Source of the DNA: Natrinema sp. HArc-T2
GTDB taxonomy: Archaea; Halobacteriota; Halobacteria; Halobacteriales; Natrialbaceae
Direction: 5' to 3'
Length of the DNA: 64,000 nt
Assembly: GCF_041821085.1 (NCBI RefSeq)
Contig: NZ_JBGUAZ010000003.1
Coordinates: 186,001 to 250,000 of the forward strand
Shown here piece after piece: positions 62,642 to 64,000 of this stretch. The translations under genes and the position numbers were made by a program. The notes under the pieces are model-generated. The model was not told the DNA's origin, searched no databases, and was given only the letters and a program-made list of their open reading frames with translations. How positions within the stretch are numbered: the stretch's first letter is position 1; every line of letters starts with the position of its first letter.

Positions 62642-62731
62642 ATGTGCTTGTTTGACTCGAGACGGAGATACCTTTCACTGCTCAGTGAGAAACGGTGTCG
62701 CTGTCGAAAAAGAGACCACACGGAACTCTGG

Positions 62732-63157
62732 TTATGGACTGTAGTCCGGCGACTGCGTCTCGATCGTCTCGGCGACGTTCTCGAGTTGCTCGCCGATAAC
62801 CGCGACCAGATCGTCTAGCGTGGCGATGCCCGCCAGTTCGCCGTTGTCGTCGACGATCGGGAAACGCCGGACGTTGTGCTCTTCGATCGCCTCCGAAATG
62901 GCGAGGGACCCGTCGTCTTCGTGGAGTGTCGCTGGGTCCTCGGTCATTATGTCCTCGATCGACGCCGAGCCAACGTCGTCTTGCTTGTGGATCGTGAGCG
63001 CGGCATCCCGGTCGGTGAGCATCCCGACGGGTTCGTTGTTCTCGGTTACGACGAGTGCGCCGACGTTTTCTTCGTCCAGCGTCTCGGTGGCGTCCTCGAG
63101 ATCGCTGTCTGGACTGATCGTTACGACGTTTTCTGGGCCGAGTTTGCCAACAGACAT
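62732..63157 (-). CDS. Two-CBS-domain protein
   Basis: A 141-residue protein made of a CBS pair: ENVVTISPDSDLEDATETLD to PVGMLTDRDAALTI, and IEDIMTEDPATLHEDDGSLA to LAGIATLDDLVAVIGEQL. CBS pairs bind adenine nucleotides or S-adenosylmethionine and regulate partner proteins. The partner is unknown; the neighbouring GlpA-like gene is on the same strand and could be cotranscribed. Confidence 0.9.
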   Translation of the reverse strand: MSVGKLGPENVVTISPDSDLEDATETLDEENVGALVVTENNEPVGMLTDRDAALTIHKQDDVGSASIEDIMTEDPATLHEDDGSLAISEAIEEHNVRRFPIVDDNGELAGIATLDDLVAVIGEQLENVAETIETQSPDYSP

Positions 63158-63276
63158 GGTCGCACCAATCGACGACGAGGCCGGTATTCAAGCTGGACCT
63201 TTCGAGTGAACGCAGGTCAGCAGGGGTCGCGAGTCACAGCGGTCCACGCCACGCCGCGCGATCGTCCTGATCCGAG

Positions 63277-63810
63277 TCAGTCGTTGACGACGGCGTTCTC
63301 AGCGAACTTCTCACGGACCTTCTCGACTTTCGGCGCGGCGTGCATCCGACAGTAGGCGTCGTTCGGATTCTTTTCGAAGTAGTTCTGGTGGTACTCCTCG
63401 GCCTCGTAGAAGGTATCCAGCGGCTCGATCTCGGTTACGATCCCGTCGTAGATTCCTTCCTGTTCCAGTTCCGCAGCGAACGCCTCGGCGGTCTCGAGTT
63501 GCGCGTCGCTGTGTGCGTAGATCGCCGACCGGTACTGTGAGCCGACGTCCGGCCCCTCGCGGTCTTTCGTCGTCGGGTCGTGGATCGTAAAGAAGACCTC
63601 GAGTAAGTCCTCGTAGGCGATTTCGTCGGGGTCGTACTCGAGTTGGACGACCTCTGCGTGGCCAGTCTGGCCGGAACAGACCTCCCGGTAACCTGGATCC
63701 TCGGTGTGACCGCCGGCATAGCCCGAGATCACCGATTCGACGCCCTCGAGTTCCTCGAAGGCCGCTTCAACACACCAGAAACACCCGCCGCCGAACGTAG
63801 CTCGTTCCAT
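63277..63810 (-). CDS. msrA: Peptide-methionine (S)-S-oxide reductase MsrA
   Basis: MsrA repairs methionine S-sulfoxide in proteins and metabolites. The active-site motif GGCFWCVEAAF places the catalytic Cys at residue 10, followed by GYAGGHTEDPGYREVCSGQTG with conserved Tyr and Glu contacts, and QYRSAIY. At 177 residues it has usual length. Start ATG 63810; the upstream frame is not family-like. Resolving cysteine(s) may be Cys13, Cys45 or the one near the C-terminus. Confidence 0.95.
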   Translation of the reverse strand: MERATFGGGCFWCVEAAFEELEGVESVISGYAGGHTEDPGYREVCSGQTGHAEVVQLEYDPDEIAYEDLLEVFFTIHDPTTKDREGPDVGSQYRSAIYAHSDAQLETAEAFAAELEQEGIYDGIVTEIEPLDTFYEAEEYHQNYFEKNPNDAYCRMHAAPKVEKVREKFAENAVVND

Positions 63811-63938
63811 ACCCGAGACGAGGGCGTGCGCGAGGAAAGATGTGACGGGGGCCGGCATCGCAGTCGCGGTCGAACGTTGGGCAGTCGAACCGTCACCGTG
63901 TCCGAAAGGATTTGACGGTGGCCGTCGAACGCCGGGGT

Positions 63939-64000
63939 ATGTCTTGGGACACAGTCCGACTCGAGTGGGACGGAGACGTTGCAACGCTGACCGTCGATCG
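63939..64000 (+). CDS. Enoyl-CoA hydratase/isomerase family protein, N-terminal fragment
   Basis: ATG 63939 starts a frame that runs off the window. Its 20 residues, MSWDTVRLEWDGDVATLTVD, match the opening beta-strands of crotonase-family enzymes. Divergent from msrA. Identification rests on few residues and is provisional. Confidence 0.55.
   Translation, partial: MSWDTVRLEWDGDVATLTVD

Overview
The window is chromosomal DNA of an extremely halophilic archaeon (class Halobacteria). The evidence is high GC, very acidic proteomes, frequent leaderless genes with a TATA element about 25 bp upstream of the start codon, twin-arginine lipoprotein signals, transcription factor B, a duplicated CDC48-type ATPase, RadB, GHMP-type shikimate kinase and a split trpDFEG operon. 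Heavy use of the CTCGAG (Leu-Glu) codon pair suggests a Natrialbaceae-like lineage, but that is only an inference.

Layout. 1-9.5 kb: phosphate uptake, with the tail of one Pst system (pstA-pstB-phoU), a lone pstS, a second complete pstSCAB, a frameshifted membrane hydrolase and a second phoU. The two pstS promoters share a 15-bp element at the TATA box. 9.7-16.8 kb: a cupredoxin lipoprotein, an ETF/ETF-quinone oxidoreductase operon (etfB-etfA-fixCX fusion plus a small unknown), a bactofilin-like protein, DUF5800 and DUF420 proteins, then tRNA-Leu(GAG). 17-22 kb: a TVP38-type membrane protein, a 58-residue zinc microprotein and the class II (B12-dependent) ribonucleotide reductase. 22-26 kb: the trpDFEG operon with a possible TGTACG operator pair, then tRNA-Val(GAC). 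26.6-38.3 kb: SBP56 methanethiol oxidase, a ZIP-like membrane protein, AEC and BrkB transporters, two secreted CAP-domain proteins, SCO1, a half lycopene cyclase, CBS protein, RadB and an RNase H-fold protein.

38.4-43.2 kb is the most unusual part. Three exported proteins carry related Gln/Asn-ladder modules (core Q-x-N-x-N-x-Q, half-repeats about 27 residues apart). They are separated by long, lower-GC, gene-free DNA. I propose a haloarchaeal curlin-like fibre or beta-solenoid surface system.

43.3-64 kb: LarC with a His-rich 21-bp minisatellite, two convergent CDC48-type ATPases, small zinc proteins, shikimate kinase and chorismate mutase, a glutaredoxin-thioredoxin reductase fusion, an IS200/IS605-like relic, DUF357, TFB, UPF0058, UPF0212, an OGG1-type glycosylase, acylphosphatase, cobalamin adenosyltransferase, a winged-helix regulator, a secreted protein, a short GlpA-like dehydrogenase, a CBS protein, MsrA and the start of an enoyl-CoA hydratase.

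Functional links: the cobalamin adenosyltransferase can supply the AdoCbl needed by the class II reductase. ETF and its quinone oxidoreductase feed electrons from acyl-CoA dehydrogenases to the membrane quinone. SCO1, DUF420 and the cupredoxin suggest copper-based aerobic respiration. All function names rest on reading motifs by eye; no database search was run.
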